Shown here: in pieces, positions 1 through 11,114 of the stretch
Position numbering within the stretch: the first letter of the stretch is position 1
How the letters are laid out: every line of letters starts with the position of its first letter
NCBI RefSeq assembly: GCF_901709675.1
Contig: NC_051088.1
Span: 9,514,193-9,578,192 of the forward strand
Direction of reading: 5' to 3'
Source of the DNA: Syngnathus acus
Lineage: Eukaryota > Chordata > Actinopteri > Syngnathiformes > Syngnathidae
Length of the DNA: 64,000 nt
Made by a program: the position numbers and the translations under genes
The notes under the pieces: model-generated
Told to the model about the DNA's origin: nothing
Database searches by the model: none
What the model saw: only the letters and a program-made list of their open reading frames with translations

Positions 1-1461
1 TTCCACAATGGAAGGCGTGTCGGTGGAATTGAGGAGGTCTTCGAAGTATTCTCCCCACCGACACACGACGTCCCGAGTCGAGGTCAGCAGCACGCCATCT
101 CCACTGTAAACAGTGTTGACGTTGCACTGCTTCCCCCTCCTGAGACGCCGGATGGTGGACCAGAATTTCCTCGAAGCCGTCCGGAAGTCATTCTCCATGG
201 CCTCGCCGAACTCCTCCCACGCCCGGGTTTTTGCCTCAGCAACCGCCGAAGCCGCGTTCCGCTTGGCCATCCGGTACCTGTCAGCTGCCTCCGGAGTCCC
301 GCAGGCCAAAACGGCCCGATAGGACTCCTTCTTCAGCTTGACGGCATCCCTTACCGCCGGTGTCCACCAGCGGGTTCGGGGATTGCCGCCACGACAGGCA
401 CCAATGACCTTACGGCCACAGCTCCGGTCGGCCGCCTCAACAATGGAGGCGCGGAACAAGGTCCACTCGGACTCAATGTCCCCCGCCTCCCCCGGGACGT
501 GGGAAAAGCTCTGCCGGAGGTGGGAGTTGAAGCTCTTCCTGACAGGGGATTCCGCCAGACGTTCCCAGCAGACCCTCACAGAACGTTTGGGTCTGCCAGG
601 TCGGACCGGCATCTTCCCCCACCATCGGAGCCAACCCACCACCAGGTGGTGATCAGTTGACAGCTCCGCCCCTCTCTTCGCCTGAGTGTCCAAAACATGC
701 GGCCGCAAATCCGATGACACGACTACAAAGTCGATCATCGAACTGCGGCCTAGGGTGTCCTGGTGCCAAGTGCACACATGGACACCCTTATGTTTGAACA
801 TGGTGTTCATTATTGAAAATCCGTGTCGAACACAGAAGTCCAACAATAGAACACCGCTCGGGTTCAGATCGGGGGGGCCGTTCCTCCCAATCACGCCCTT
901 CCAGGTCTCACTGTCATTGCCCACGTGAGCATTGAAGTCACCCAGTAGAACGACGGAGTCCCCAGAAGGAGCGCTCTCCAGCACTTCCTCCAGGGACTCC
1001 AAGAAGGGTGGGTACTCTGAGCTGCCGTTTGGTGCATAGACACAAACAACAGTCAGGACCCGTCCCCCCACCCGAAGGCGGAGGGAGGCTACCCTCTCGT
1101 TCACCGGGGTGAACCCCAATGTGCAGGCGCCCAGCCGGGGGGCAATAAGTATACCCACACCTGCCCGACGCCTCTCACCGTGGGCAACTCCAGAGTGGAA
1201 GAGAGTCCAGCCCCTCTCGAGAGGGCTTGTACCGGAACCCAAACTGTGTGTGGAGGCAAGTCCGACTATATCTAGTCGGAACTTTTCTGCCTCGCACACC
1301 AGCTCGGGCTCCTTTCCAGCCAGAGAGGTGACATTCCATGTCCCAAGAGCCAGCTTCTGCAGCCGGGGATCAGACCGCCAAGGTCCCTGCCTTTGGCCGC
1401 CGCCCAGCTTGCAATGCACCCGACCCCTTTGGCCCCTCCCACAGGTGGTGAGCCCATGGGA
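1..1461 (-). CDS. LINE ORF: AP endonuclease, start of ORF2-like protein (partial)
   Basis: A single frame stays open for 487 codons from 1461 to the window edge without a stop. It carries the catalytic landmarks of an apurinic/apyrimidinic-like endonuclease: the Asn of GTWNVTSL, the Asp and Asn of GDFNAH, the Asp of STDHHLVV, and the DFVVVSSD stretch. After the endonuclease it runs into a basic region ([18 protein letters not shown]) that precedes the reverse transcriptase in such elements. This protein nicks target DNA to prime reverse transcription. The true start codon is uncertain, since the frame is open upstream of the domain and no obvious ATG is favoured. The lack of stops suggests a fairly young copy. 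Confidence 0.85.
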
Positions 1462-1753
1462 AGGGGGACCCACGTTTCCTTTTCGGGCTGAGCCCGGCCG
1501 GGCCCCATGGGCGAAGGCCCGGCCACCAGACGCTCGCCTTCGAGCCCCGCCTCCAGGCCTGGCTCCAGAGGGGGGCCCCGGTGACCCGCGTCCGGGCGAG
1601 GGAAAACGTGATCCATTAATTTTTATCATCATAAGGGGCTGATGAGCCGTGCTTTGTCTGGCCCCTCACCTAGGACCCGTTTGCCATGGGTGACCCTACC
1701 AGGGGCATGAAGCCCCAGACAACATGGCTCCTAGGATCATAGGGGCACGCAAA

Positions 1754-1790
1754 CCCCTCCACCACGATAAGGTGACGACTCACGGAGGGG
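1754..1790. repeat. 7-bp inverted repeat in the LINE 5' leader
   Basis: CCCTCC-type arms at 1754-1760 and 1784-1790 are perfect reverse complements (7 bp) separated by 23 nt, close to the 5' end of the minus-strand LINE. They could form a hairpin in the element RNA. A GGGGC/GCCCC pair a little further inside could form another hairpin. Function is not shown by the sequence. Confidence 0.6.
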
Positions 1791-1795
1791 AGATT

Positions 1796-4700
1796 TACTT
1801 TCAGTGTATAAAAAAACAATCTATTTTTCAAATGTAATTCTAAATTTGAAGATTATTTTGCTTGTAAGCCATTAAAATACAATTGCTTTTAAAAAATGTA
1901 TGATCAAAATCTGCATCAAAAACATTGACATGCTGTTGGCAACCCCTGGCCAAGTCCAAGGAAAAAATTGTTTTTCATAAAAACAATGTTTAATGCTACG
2001 CCCTACAAGACCTAAATAAAAACAAACAGGTCTCACGCCTCACAGATGACAGTTTACAAAATCATGTGACAGAATGAAGGTAATGTCTAGCGACGACAAA
2101 GCTCAGGAGGGGAAAGAAAATTACATTACCCGCGGTAAAATGGTTATTATTTTCCAAATGTATGTTTTCTATTGTGAAGTGAAATAGTCCTTTTTAATTC
2201 AAGTTGACAACTGACTGCACAATCCACAGGCAATAAATGATAGAACTTTTTTTTGCTATAATACAGATGCAGTCAGTAATTTAAGTTTTCCATTCCATGA
2301 ATACGAGGACTGAAATAGACTTTCACTTGAGAGTAAACTTTTTTTCAGCGTTCCAAATTTTTGCTGCATGTGCTGTGCTGCATTTCATTTCATGAATGCA
2401 ACACACAAGTTTGTTTTTAGATGAGACAATGAGTTATGTCCTGTTATGTATTCTCTCCGTGGTAGACGTCCAATAATGTAATGAGGAATACGAATGGTGC
2501 CAACGGATAACAAACAGAGCTATATGCACTCATCCGCACATTGTTCACACAGCATTGCAATCAATGCATGATTATAGTGTCTCTTTTCTGCCTATTTGCG
2601 CACTTACGCTTCATGTTTGTGTAGAGCACGTATGCCGTGCCAGTGCCTTTGAATTTGCTATCCATATTCACGTGCTGCCTTGCAGGAGTAAAGCTTTAAT
2701 CACCAACAGCCAGTGCCGCCGGTGATGAATGATTGATAGAAATAGGCCATGAAAAAAAAAACAAGCTGCTTTAACTTGGGGCTTCAAAGGCGCCGCTCCG
2801 CTCGATGGCGCCAACGCCGTCAACGCCACCACAAACAGATGCACTGCAAACAAGCGCTCGCTCGGCAAAGAATCACCCAGAATACGGAGGAGAAAGGAGG
2901 ATTGCTGCAAAGAGACCATCATTACCCATGGAAAAAAAAAGGACACAACTGTGTGATGAAAGAACGATAAATAGGACAAAAATTTCCCCCCTGAAGAAAA
3001 GTGAGTACCGGTAAATAAGGAGATGCCACTTAAGCCATTAAACTGAGACGAGCAGGCTTTCTTTGCTTCCTCGCTGCCCGTGGGAATAAATGCTTGTGGG
3101 TGACATGAACACAATCCTCATTAGGATTCGCCCAACATTATGTGTACACGCCTAATCACACTGCTATAATCACCTCCTTGACTGACAGTTCTTCACTGAG
3201 GTGTGAAACGTGATACCACCTGGGACGGCGGAGGACCAGGGAGAGGTGTCAGCTTAGAGCTCAGAATGATTTTTTTTTATAGGGACGGATTTGGAGTGGG
3301 TCGCAAAGGAAGTGGAGATGGTATCGTCGACAATGTGGCGGCATGCATTGCTGTTCCCCTTGGCTACACCTGTCACTCTGTATGCAGGCTTAGTGTCAGG
3401 TGGCGGGATGGCTGTGCAGATAATGACAGAGGCTAAGGTAATGGGAGGGGGGCTACACTGCAGTTACAAAAGTCGTGGGACTCCTGCAAGAATTGGAAAT
3501 GGGACCATATATATTTTCACCTGCAGAAACTTCCGCTCTCTTGGGGAAACTTTCAAGAAGATTTTGGAGTGTGTGCGGGAATTTTTGGCCATTCATCCAG
3601 AAATTCAGAGAACTTTCATGTTGGACCCATGGGAGGCTCTACTGGCTGTACTCCGATATCTGCACAGCCCAAAGGTGTATCAGTTGATTTGTACGCACCT
3701 AAGTAGTCCAAGCATGTCTTGATAGAGACATGTAAGGGCAGAAATGATCTTCTAAAAAAAGCTTTCTATCAAATTAAAAGCATATAATTGTTTGAAATGT
3801 ATTGGTAAGATTAGGACTGATCAGAGTGATTAATTTATATTCCTAATCCTGGTCTAGTGCGAGCTAGAAGACTAAGGGGCGTGGCTGAGGTGGCCCACAA
3901 AACGTCTGGAGCACGAGATGTTACAAACACAAATTAGATATTAAATGTTCATTAAATTGTCTAATAATTCATAGTCAATTATGTTTCTACTTCACATCCG
4001 GGTCAAAAAATGCCCAGTATGAACACATGAACCACGTAGGCCGACACCAAAGATGCTGTCACATTGACCGACAGGCAACCACCCGTGAGAAAAAGACGTT
4101 AATAATTGTGCTGCCACTCAGACACTTTGACCACCTTCTAACAGCAAAAACAAGCTACTGGCATTAACGGTGGGTCACTTTTCTGTGTTACGTACAGTGT
4201 TTTTGTCTTTACTGTGGCAGTTGTACTACACATGATGACCAAACACTTTTCTGTCATAAGGATGACATCTACCAAAGTGTCGGTGAAGTCAAATATTTGG
4301 ACACGTCTGAATTGAATTGTTTCCCCATATATGTTTATTTACAGGGGTGCAAATAAGCAGGTGTGCCCACAAATTGAATAATGTGTTCTGGTCACGGCAC
4401 TTTTGCGCACTAGAATTCTGCAGCTTAGTCAGACAGCTAGACTGCGGTTAGGCCATGCAGCCTCAAGTCATCCGCCACAACTATTGCCTCCGAAGGCTAT
4501 CTTCAAAATCAAGGCATAGATTCCATGTACAGTCCTACTTGTATTGCTTTTATTATGAAGTTGATCCTTGCAGCCCGTTGCTTAACATATGAACAAGCGT
4601 TGTTGTGGCGACTAGGCTAGCTCCGGGACCATATAGAACATATGTAAATGCAGAAGGACATGCAGCCTAGCTTTTTTTCATTTTATGTTTCCCTTTATCA

Positions 4701-6981
4701 GATTTAACATTGCAGTTGCATTCATTTTCCTATTTTTTCTCTTGGCTTGCCAGTGAACAGTTATGTCACCAGAGAGAGAGAAGAAAATAAATTATCGTCA
4801 CAATGGTTTGTCTCAAACCATGTACTTATTGTTGAAACATGATTATTAGGATTGTTTGAAGTGTCAGCCATGTTCAGTTGTAAGGAGAATGAAGGGAATA
4901 GACAGTGGCCAGAAGAAGAAGGGCGACAGAGTGACAAAGTAAACACGTTAACAAAGGCAGCAGTGGGAGAGAGGATGGCAGAGCAAACAATGGAGGACGG
5001 ATGAGGGATTGAATAATGAGAAGTAAAACCTCTGAACACAAGCTGGTGAAGGCAGCAGAAGCCTGACTAACACACAGGCTGACAATGCCATATGCTTGCA
5101 TTATTTGCCAGTTTGCTGCAAACCTGCAGGTGATAACACCATATGGGAGGAGGCCATGTCATTGCCAAGTCACTGGCCACGTCCAACCAGGGGAAGGATG
5201 GCTAACATTGAATGTTTTTTCAGGTTTCTCAAACCTATTGCTTTATACTTTGAATTAAAATGCTGTTTGCCTACCCGGAGAACTTTCAAATTAGCCTTCA
5301 TTTATATTGCACCACAGTCAAAATGTTAACATGGAATTCAAGAACTTAATCATGACGGATTTATAAGGACAACAGTTTGACCCCGAAACATTTGTAGTAT
5401 TTCCTAAGGGAGAGGTTTTGTGAACTGATTGTGTTGGACTTTGGACCCTCCAATGCAGCTCAAATCCATAAGCCCTTGGTTTGTTGCATTGGTGACAAAT
5501 GCAACACCGTAAGCAAGAACGTTCACAAATCCGCCACGTCTGCAAACTCTGCATGTACACAGCAGGGGGGGATTTATGGGCTGGGCTGAAACGCAGCAAG
5601 AGGAAGGAGGCAGAGCTAATGCTAATTCGCACCCAGCCACACGTGAAATGAGCTCCAGATCGAACCCCTGAAGCCTACAGTAGTGGCGGAGATGCTTCCC
5701 GCCACGCAACTGCATCCGAGGGGGAAAGAATTAAAAGATCCTCCGCCAGGGTGCCTGTCTGTTCCTTCCCCGAGGGCTTGATAGAATGAGTCGGAAAGAA
5801 AAAAAAAGAATCTGCTTGGAGGCGTCTTCTGGCCTTCCTTCCATGCACGGCAACACTTGGCGAGGGATTACACACGAGTCACTTCGCAACTGCCAGGCAA
5901 CAGAAGCATGAAAAAAAAAATGGAATGAAATTTGGCAGCCTCTTTTTACTGGTAACACATCTCAGAGCGTGACTGGCCTGGTGACCTGTTCCCGGCACAT
6001 CTTTGCTTTGATCGAAAATTTGACCCTGAAATTTAAAGATCAACTGCATGGCTCTTGAGAATGAAGACAAAAGAGTCTGGCAAGGAGTGACAAATGGTGT
6101 ATGAATGAGTTATCCTGGTGGCAGGTGTACAAAGGACTCGGTCACCTGGCCTGAAAGATGTGGTGAAGGCACCATTTTGCAGCCAAGCATGCAAGACATC
6201 TGGCGGTGGCTCATGTCCAGAGCCATACAGCTGGCCCTCCACATTCCCATACCCTTCCAATGTGGCAAAAGATGGCTGTCACTGTCACAACATTAGCAGA
6301 CATGACAGTCACGACCTTGGCTCTCGTGCCGATTACTTAAAACACTGATCCAATCAGTGTCAATTGGCATCTGGACCAAATTGACCAGGAGCTACGCTTT
6401 TCTCAAAACACACATGCACATGGAATTTGAATCGACCCACTCTAAAGATGGGGTCACAATCACGGGAGCGGGTGAGTGAAATAGACAGCCAGTCACTGCT
6501 TTTTTTTCATTTTCAGATTTTCATTACCATAAACCTTTGGCAAATTTTTCTTTAGTGACGCACGTCAGCTTGCTTCCACTCAGCTTATATTCAAAAGATT
6601 AGAAATGTCTATGACAAGGATCTTCAATTTCTATACCGCTTTGCTTGCTCAGGGTCACCAACTATCCCAGCTGACTTAGGGTGAAAGGTGAACTACACAA
6701 GTCATTCAATTGCAGGGCATTGCGAAGCATGGAGTGCCAACTGACTCCACCCACTGATGCACCAAAGTCAGCTATGTGAAACATTGCACTACCAATAATA
6801 TCTACCAGATCAAAAACTAATGCAATTATTCTAATTCCAAATTTGAAGGCCATGAAAGTTTGGCATGAGGTTGAGGGTGCATATAAGAGGTCCAGGGAGC
6901 TTGTCATGTGACTGTGGGCAGGGGAAACATTTGCCCATCTGTATGATGTGGGTGATGCATGGAGGATTCAAGAGGGCTCAC
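1796..6981 (-). other. non-coding: putative agrin intron downstream of FS9
   Basis: This lies between the last agrin exon seen and the LINE. I searched the minus strand for the next agrin exon (Ser/Thr-rich region, then a GCCSDGK-like motif) and did not find it. ORFs of up to 148 codons on either strand show no recognisable domain or splice context. The only repeat noticed is the dispersed fragment at 6627-6722. Confidence 0.6.
6627..6722. repeat. dispersed fish repeat fragment, copy 1
   Basis: The stretch TTCTATACCGCTTTGCTTGC, then CTATCCCAGCTGACTTAGGG and GCAGGGCAT, matches the layout of a very common fish interspersed repeat whose usual text includes a TCTATACCGCTT start and a CCCAGCTGAC centre. 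A second, differently deleted copy is at 24186-24350 in the same orientation. Confidence 0.65.
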
Positions 6982-7087
6982 CTGTGCACTGTCCCAAGTG
7001 TTGCACTGTGACATCCTTGTCCTGCCTACAGGCAATGGTCCTCAGCTGGCACTGGTCTGCATACGTCACCCCATCAGAACCGCACAC
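6982..7087 (-). CDS. agrn: agrin exon: Kazal half of FS9
   Basis: The exon is 106 nt, entering in phase 0 and leaving in phase 1, with donor GTGAGCC. It encodes [20 protein letters not shown], then a segment ending TVQHLGQCT. This completes FS9 with four cysteines. The acceptor (GTGGAGCAG) has a weak polypyrimidine tract in an intron of only 123 nt, but the protein match starts exactly at this AG. It is the last agrin exon in the window; the Ser/Thr-rich, SEA, EGF and LamG exons should follow below position 1. Confidence 0.93.
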
Positions 7088-7210
7088 CTGCTCCACAATG
7101 ACAGAGATGGGCAAGACTTCTTTATTCCCCCTGGTTGGACCACGTTAACAAGCCCTCTCATTTAAAGCTGTCCTCTTATTCACCCCAGACCAGCACTTTG
7201 AAAGACGCAC

Positions 7211-7335
7211 CTTCGTTTTGTTCCGCTCGTCACAGTCTGGTGAGGGGCACTCACAATGGGCCTGACCATTCACCTCAGTACAAGATGCTCCAAAACTACA
7301 AACTAACTCATCACATGAATTCGGAGCCTCTGGAC
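7211..7335 (-). CDS. agrn: agrin exon: first half of FS9
   Basis: The exon is 125 nt, entering in phase 1 and leaving in phase 0 (41 complete codons), with acceptor TTTCCCTTTCAG and donor GTGCGT. It encodes a short linker, then CDELVCSFGASC, a hairpin AHCECPSPDC, and ERNKTK, where NKT is a potential N-glycosylation sequon. It supplies six of the ten cysteines of the ninth FS domain, which follows the laminin-EGF pair in agrin. The exon is too short for simple ORF searches and was found by reading the minus strand for the FS pattern. Confidence 0.94.
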
Positions 7336-8632
7336 CTGAAAGGGAAATTAATTGATATCATTAGTGGATATTTTTTGGTTGTAGAAAGCATGCAGTTTTC
7401 GAAAACAATAAAATGAATGTCACCATATGTAATGTGTATTTAAACTGAAATGCAACCAAATTTGGAGACCTTAAAATCTCCTGACATTGAGTTCACGCTG
7501 TAAAGAGTAATTGCTTTGCCCTTATGTGTATACTTCAATATATCGGCATAATCAAAGCATAAACATAAAAGAGATGTGGAATTGTACAGGAATGAGGAAG
7601 AACTCTTTTAAGGTAGTAGTAGTTTAGTATCTACAAAGAGAAGAACTGAATTATTGATTATGGCACGTTATTTATAAACTTATATAACCCGAGTCGTTAA
7701 TACATTAATATAGTCACAAAGGAATGTATTTACCTGTCAGATACATTAATGAATAATTCAGAGTTTACCCATAGTCCACTATTTCATCCAAGCAGCCTCA
7801 GTGGATAAAAAAAAAAAAACAACGTACCTACCGCACTCTGGAATATTTGGGATCCACTTTTTTCATGTTTATGTTCAATAAAGCTTTTTATATTTATGAA
7901 GCGTATGCAGCCTAGGTGTTAACCGCAGCACGAGCTGAAGGAGCCCCGCGTGTACCCACCAGGTCACAAGTGAAAAGGCCTTTGCATCATAGCAGCTTAA
8001 AGTACCCTCCGTCCTTGGCTCTTGCTTTCATGCGCCTCCACCTCCCAGTGTCTTGTCTTTTCATCTGACATGGTGAGCAGGGAGGGGAGCCCCACCAGTG
8101 CGCCCTGTTGCTAACTTGATTAAGCTTTTGACTTCCAGTCAATAGTTGATAGAGCATCTTAATCAAGGAGATGCGCGCCCCTCCCACAGCAGGAGCTAAC
8201 CTTTCTATCAACCTACTTAAACCCAGCCTGTTTTCATTATTCATCTGAGGAATCAATAGTCCTTATGCAGAAAAACAAATAAAGCCTCTCTAAGTAGGAG
8301 TAATATTTTAGGGGAGAAACATTTGGAAACAAAGCACCGCCAAGGCTTATAAATTAACATTGAATATAATAATACATAATACATTGAATGAATCAATGAA
8401 TCAATAAATGAATAGAGGATTTTTATATGCTTTTGCTTTGTATGTGAGTGATACAGCGCAAGAACATTTTAATTTCTGAGAATAAATTTACATGGATAAA
8501 GTGGCAAAATTACAATAAGAGGAGTTGTCCTGGAAACAAGTCAAAATTTTCCCAAAATAATGACATTAACAAACAAGAAGCAACAACAAGGGTGCATTTC
8601 CATTTGAATTTGTTGTTTGGCTTCTGTCTTAC
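7336..8632 (-). other. agrin intron, laminin-EGF 2 to FS9
   Basis: A 1.3-kb AT-rich intron with a run of 12 or so adenines near 7808. I see no repeat family, RNA gene or further exon in it. Confidence 0.7.
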
Positions 8633-8776
8633 CTTTGTCACAGCCATTCATGCCCATCTTGCTTCCATCTGGACACATATTACACTTCATGCCCTTCACC
8701 CCGGCCTTACAAGAGCACAGACCGGACATCTGCTCGCAGTCGTCACGCACTGACCCGCTGGCGTCGCAGTTGCACG
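8633..8776 (-). CDS. agrn: agrin exon encoding laminin-EGF domain 2
   Basis: The exon is 144 nt (48 codons), phase 1 at both ends, with acceptor CCATGGACAG and donor GTAAGAC. It encodes the second laminin-type EGF domain with eight cysteines: [20 protein letters not shown], then [12 protein letters not shown] and [13 protein letters not shown] is shared with other vertebrate agrins. The polypyrimidine tract before the acceptor is short, but phase and homology agree on both sides. Confidence 0.97.
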
Positions 8777-9818
8777 CTGTCCATGGAAAGGAGAGAAGAA
8801 AAGACTGATAAAAGGGCTGGATCAATTAGCAGTGAGGAAATTTACTGCCCTGTAACTCAGCCATTCTGAGGGACCACAGAGAAAGACAAGTGTATAACAA
8901 AAAGCCAAAGACAATCACCCGAAGGGTGCAACAATGATCCTGTCGTGTTCCTGAAATCAACGGTGTGTGCTTTTCGTTGTCTTTGGGGATCGAGTATTGG
9001 CGTACATCCATCTGCCATGCTTGCTGTAGGCAAACCTTGTTAAGGGAGCCTGAGGAACATCTCAGCTTGTTGACTAGAAATGATCTGCGGCTAAGGGAGC
9101 ATCCGAACTTTGACACCTCAGCCGCAGGAAACTGCTTGACGAGGGACAGCAGCAGACTACTTGAATACAAATGCTGCTTTATTTGATTCACTTTGGTAAG
9201 AAAAAGTGGAAGAAGCCTGATTGTGATTAATGGCAATGTGAAAATGAACTGAAATACAACATTTATCATAAAGTTAACAAAAAGATGGACACTATTTTGC
9301 CATTGTCAAAAGAATTGAGGGATCAAATAACGAATGAATAATGAACACTTTTAAGATCGTATTTTGCCTCGCTGAAATTTGACTATTTTGAGGAAGCAAT
9401 CCTGTCGCTGGCAAATGAGGGAGCTCATTCGCTGTGGCGTTCACTGCTCGCATCTAGAGCAAGGTCATGCTAAACGTATTTTAGTTACCATGCCAACCAG
9501 CGTGGAGTGAGGAGATTGGGATTAAGTCAAGTCAGCCTACCTCGCATGTCACAGGCGGCAACATTTGGTGTGACAGTGATGTGTATATTAGATAAATCGT
9601 CCCTATATTCATCAGTAAAATCAGCTACTACATAGTTTCAAAATAGGCGTGTAACAAAAGACATACTTTTGGAATTTTTCATTTGATGGGTGGCCCTTAA
9701 TGGGAGACTCGACAGACCAAATAATTCGTACAAATGATTAAAACAAAAATGTTCCATAGTGTGCGTTTTACTTGGCCATTCATAACGGTATATGCAAAAC
9801 AATAACTTAAATGCTTAC
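8777..9818 (-). other. agrin intron, laminin-EGF 1 to laminin-EGF 2
   Basis: A 1.0-kb intron. Short ORFs occur on both strands but none has a recognisable domain. I see no repeats. Confidence 0.7.
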
Positions 9819-9983
9819 GTGTGCAGCCGCTCATGTTCTCCGTCACAATACCGCGGAAGTTCCAGAAGCCCGGCTCGCAGCGGTCACACTTCTGTCCCCC
9901 GACACCTGGCTTGCAAGAGCACTGACCAGTGACTGGGTCACATGTACCCTTGTAGGAGCCATAACCATTACATTGGCAGGTGC
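9819..9983 (-). CDS. agrn: agrin exon encoding laminin-EGF domain 1
   Basis: The exon is 165 nt (55 codons), phase 1 at both ends, with acceptor GTTGACCTCAG and donor GTAAGC. It encodes one laminin-type EGF domain with the eight expected cysteines: [26 protein letters not shown], and [10 protein letters not shown] followed by a terminal GC. NMS near the end is a possible N-glycosylation sequon. The [10 protein letters not shown] stretch is a strong agrin signature. The domain links the FS8 region to the second laminin-EGF domain. Confidence 0.97.
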
Positions 9984-11003
9984 CTGAGGTCAACATAACA
10001 ACAACAACAAGGGCAAAATTAATTTCTCAACATTATTGTTTATTTCTGCTTCTCCCACAATGAAACTTTAAAAGGAGAGTTTGTGGATTTAGCAAAGCTC
10101 AGTGTTCCACAAATAGATGGCGGAGCGTGTGAGGTAAATCTCAACTAAAGCCGTCTTTATCCCTATTTCAAATTGTGTTTTTTAGCCACACTCGACACTC
10201 AAGTCAAAAAACTCTGTCCTATTTTGCTAATTTAATGGGAAAAATGACATCAAGAATTTTTGCTTTTCAAAGACAAGCAGATTGCAACTCCAGTGTGCCA
10301 CAACTGTATGTTTAGCTCCAGCTCTGTTTTGAATTTTACCACATTTGCCATGATGTCTCTATGTGTTCACATGCAGACTAGAAGTACTTTCACTGAATGC
10401 AAAAGTGCTCCAAGAATAGTTGTTTTATTGTACTGGCTGTTCATAACTTCTGGACATTGGTCCAAATGAGAGCTGATGTTGGTGGCATAAATGTAACGTA
10501 TCCTCACCATTTACTTCCCACATTTCTATGCGGTATGTTTTTAAATGCAGAGTTGCACTCTCATGGTCTCGATAGGAAGGTGTTAACACAACCAAATTAG
10601 AAGTAGCTATCTTTCTTTTTTGTAAGCAACAAGGGCATGGATTGAAGAACGCAAGTACAGATAATCGTGCATTTTAAGATTTCTTTTGTTTGAGGATTTT
10701 CGCGTGACTTGAACCTTCCTGTGACTCAAACTCAGTTGAGTGCAGACCTTTCTAAGTCCAGAAGTAACAAAAGGTTAACAAATGTTAGCTAAAGTGACAA
10801 ACATTCTGGATGAACAGCAAATGAATGGGAGCTTCCATAGCTAATGGAATCAACCCCTAGAGCAAGGAATAGGTCAAGAGTCTTTAGTTTAATTCTGCTG
10901 ACTCGCATGGAGACATCATTTGATCTGATGACTTGATATTAGTTTTATGATGTGAACACAACAAAAGCCAAAGGGTCATAAGATGGCATAGAGGAGGACT
11001 CAC
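9984..11003 (-). other. agrin intron, YGCC linker to laminin-EGF 1
   Basis: A 1.0-kb intron, AT-rich, with no recognisable feature. Confidence 0.7.
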
Positions 11004-11114
11004 TCGGACAGCCAGCCAACCCGACTCCCAAGGCGGCTGTGGAGTTGTCGGCACAGCAGCCGTACACAGACAGAGAGCAGTGCTTGGGCTCGGCGGGCTT
11101 CGGCAGCGATGTGG
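11004..11114 (-). CDS. agrn: agrin exon: linker with YGCC motif
   Basis: The exon is 111 nt (37 codons), phase 1 at both ends, with acceptor GTGATTTCAG and donor GTGAGTCC. It encodes a Pro-rich start ([11 protein letters not shown]), the motif [11 protein letters not shown], and GVGLAGCPS. Vertebrate agrin has the same CxxxxYGCCxDN pattern between FS8 and the first laminin-EGF domain. NST is a potential N-glycosylation sequon. The intron upstream is 2.8 kb and the one downstream 1.0 kb. Confidence 0.95.

Larger units (their letters stand above)
1..1795 (-). mobile_element. LINE (non-LTR retrotransposon), 5' part, runs off the window
   Basis: On the minus strand this region has a GC-rich 5' leader from about 1795 to 1470, then a long reading frame for an AP-type endonuclease. 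Endonuclease landmarks are GTWNVTSL near 1330, [12 protein letters not shown] near 930 and STDHHLVV near 645. The sequence continues towards the reverse transcriptase and leaves the window at position 1. The leader includes a 7-bp inverted repeat near its end. The element sits inside an agrin intron, or just beyond the exons seen, in the same orientation as the gene. I recognise it as a family abundant in fish genomes but cannot name the clade safely. Target-site duplications cannot be checked because one end is missing. Confidence 0.9.

Noticed and set aside
1109-1642. 177-codon plus-strand ORF at the LINE
   Set aside because: It is the antisense shadow of the LINE endonuclease and leader on the minus strand.
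2668-3114. 148-codon minus-strand ORF in the intron after FS9
   Set aside because: Composition is low-complexity hydrophobic and it does not match the agrin Ser/Thr-rich or SEA region expected next.
3291-3722. 143-codon plus-strand ORF
   Set aside because: No recognisable domain, no splice or promoter context, and it overlaps another ORF of similar length in a different frame.
6118-6348. Plus-strand cysteine-containing ORF resembling an extracellular repeat
   Set aside because: Cysteine spacing fits no EGF or FS pattern and the strand is opposite to agrin.
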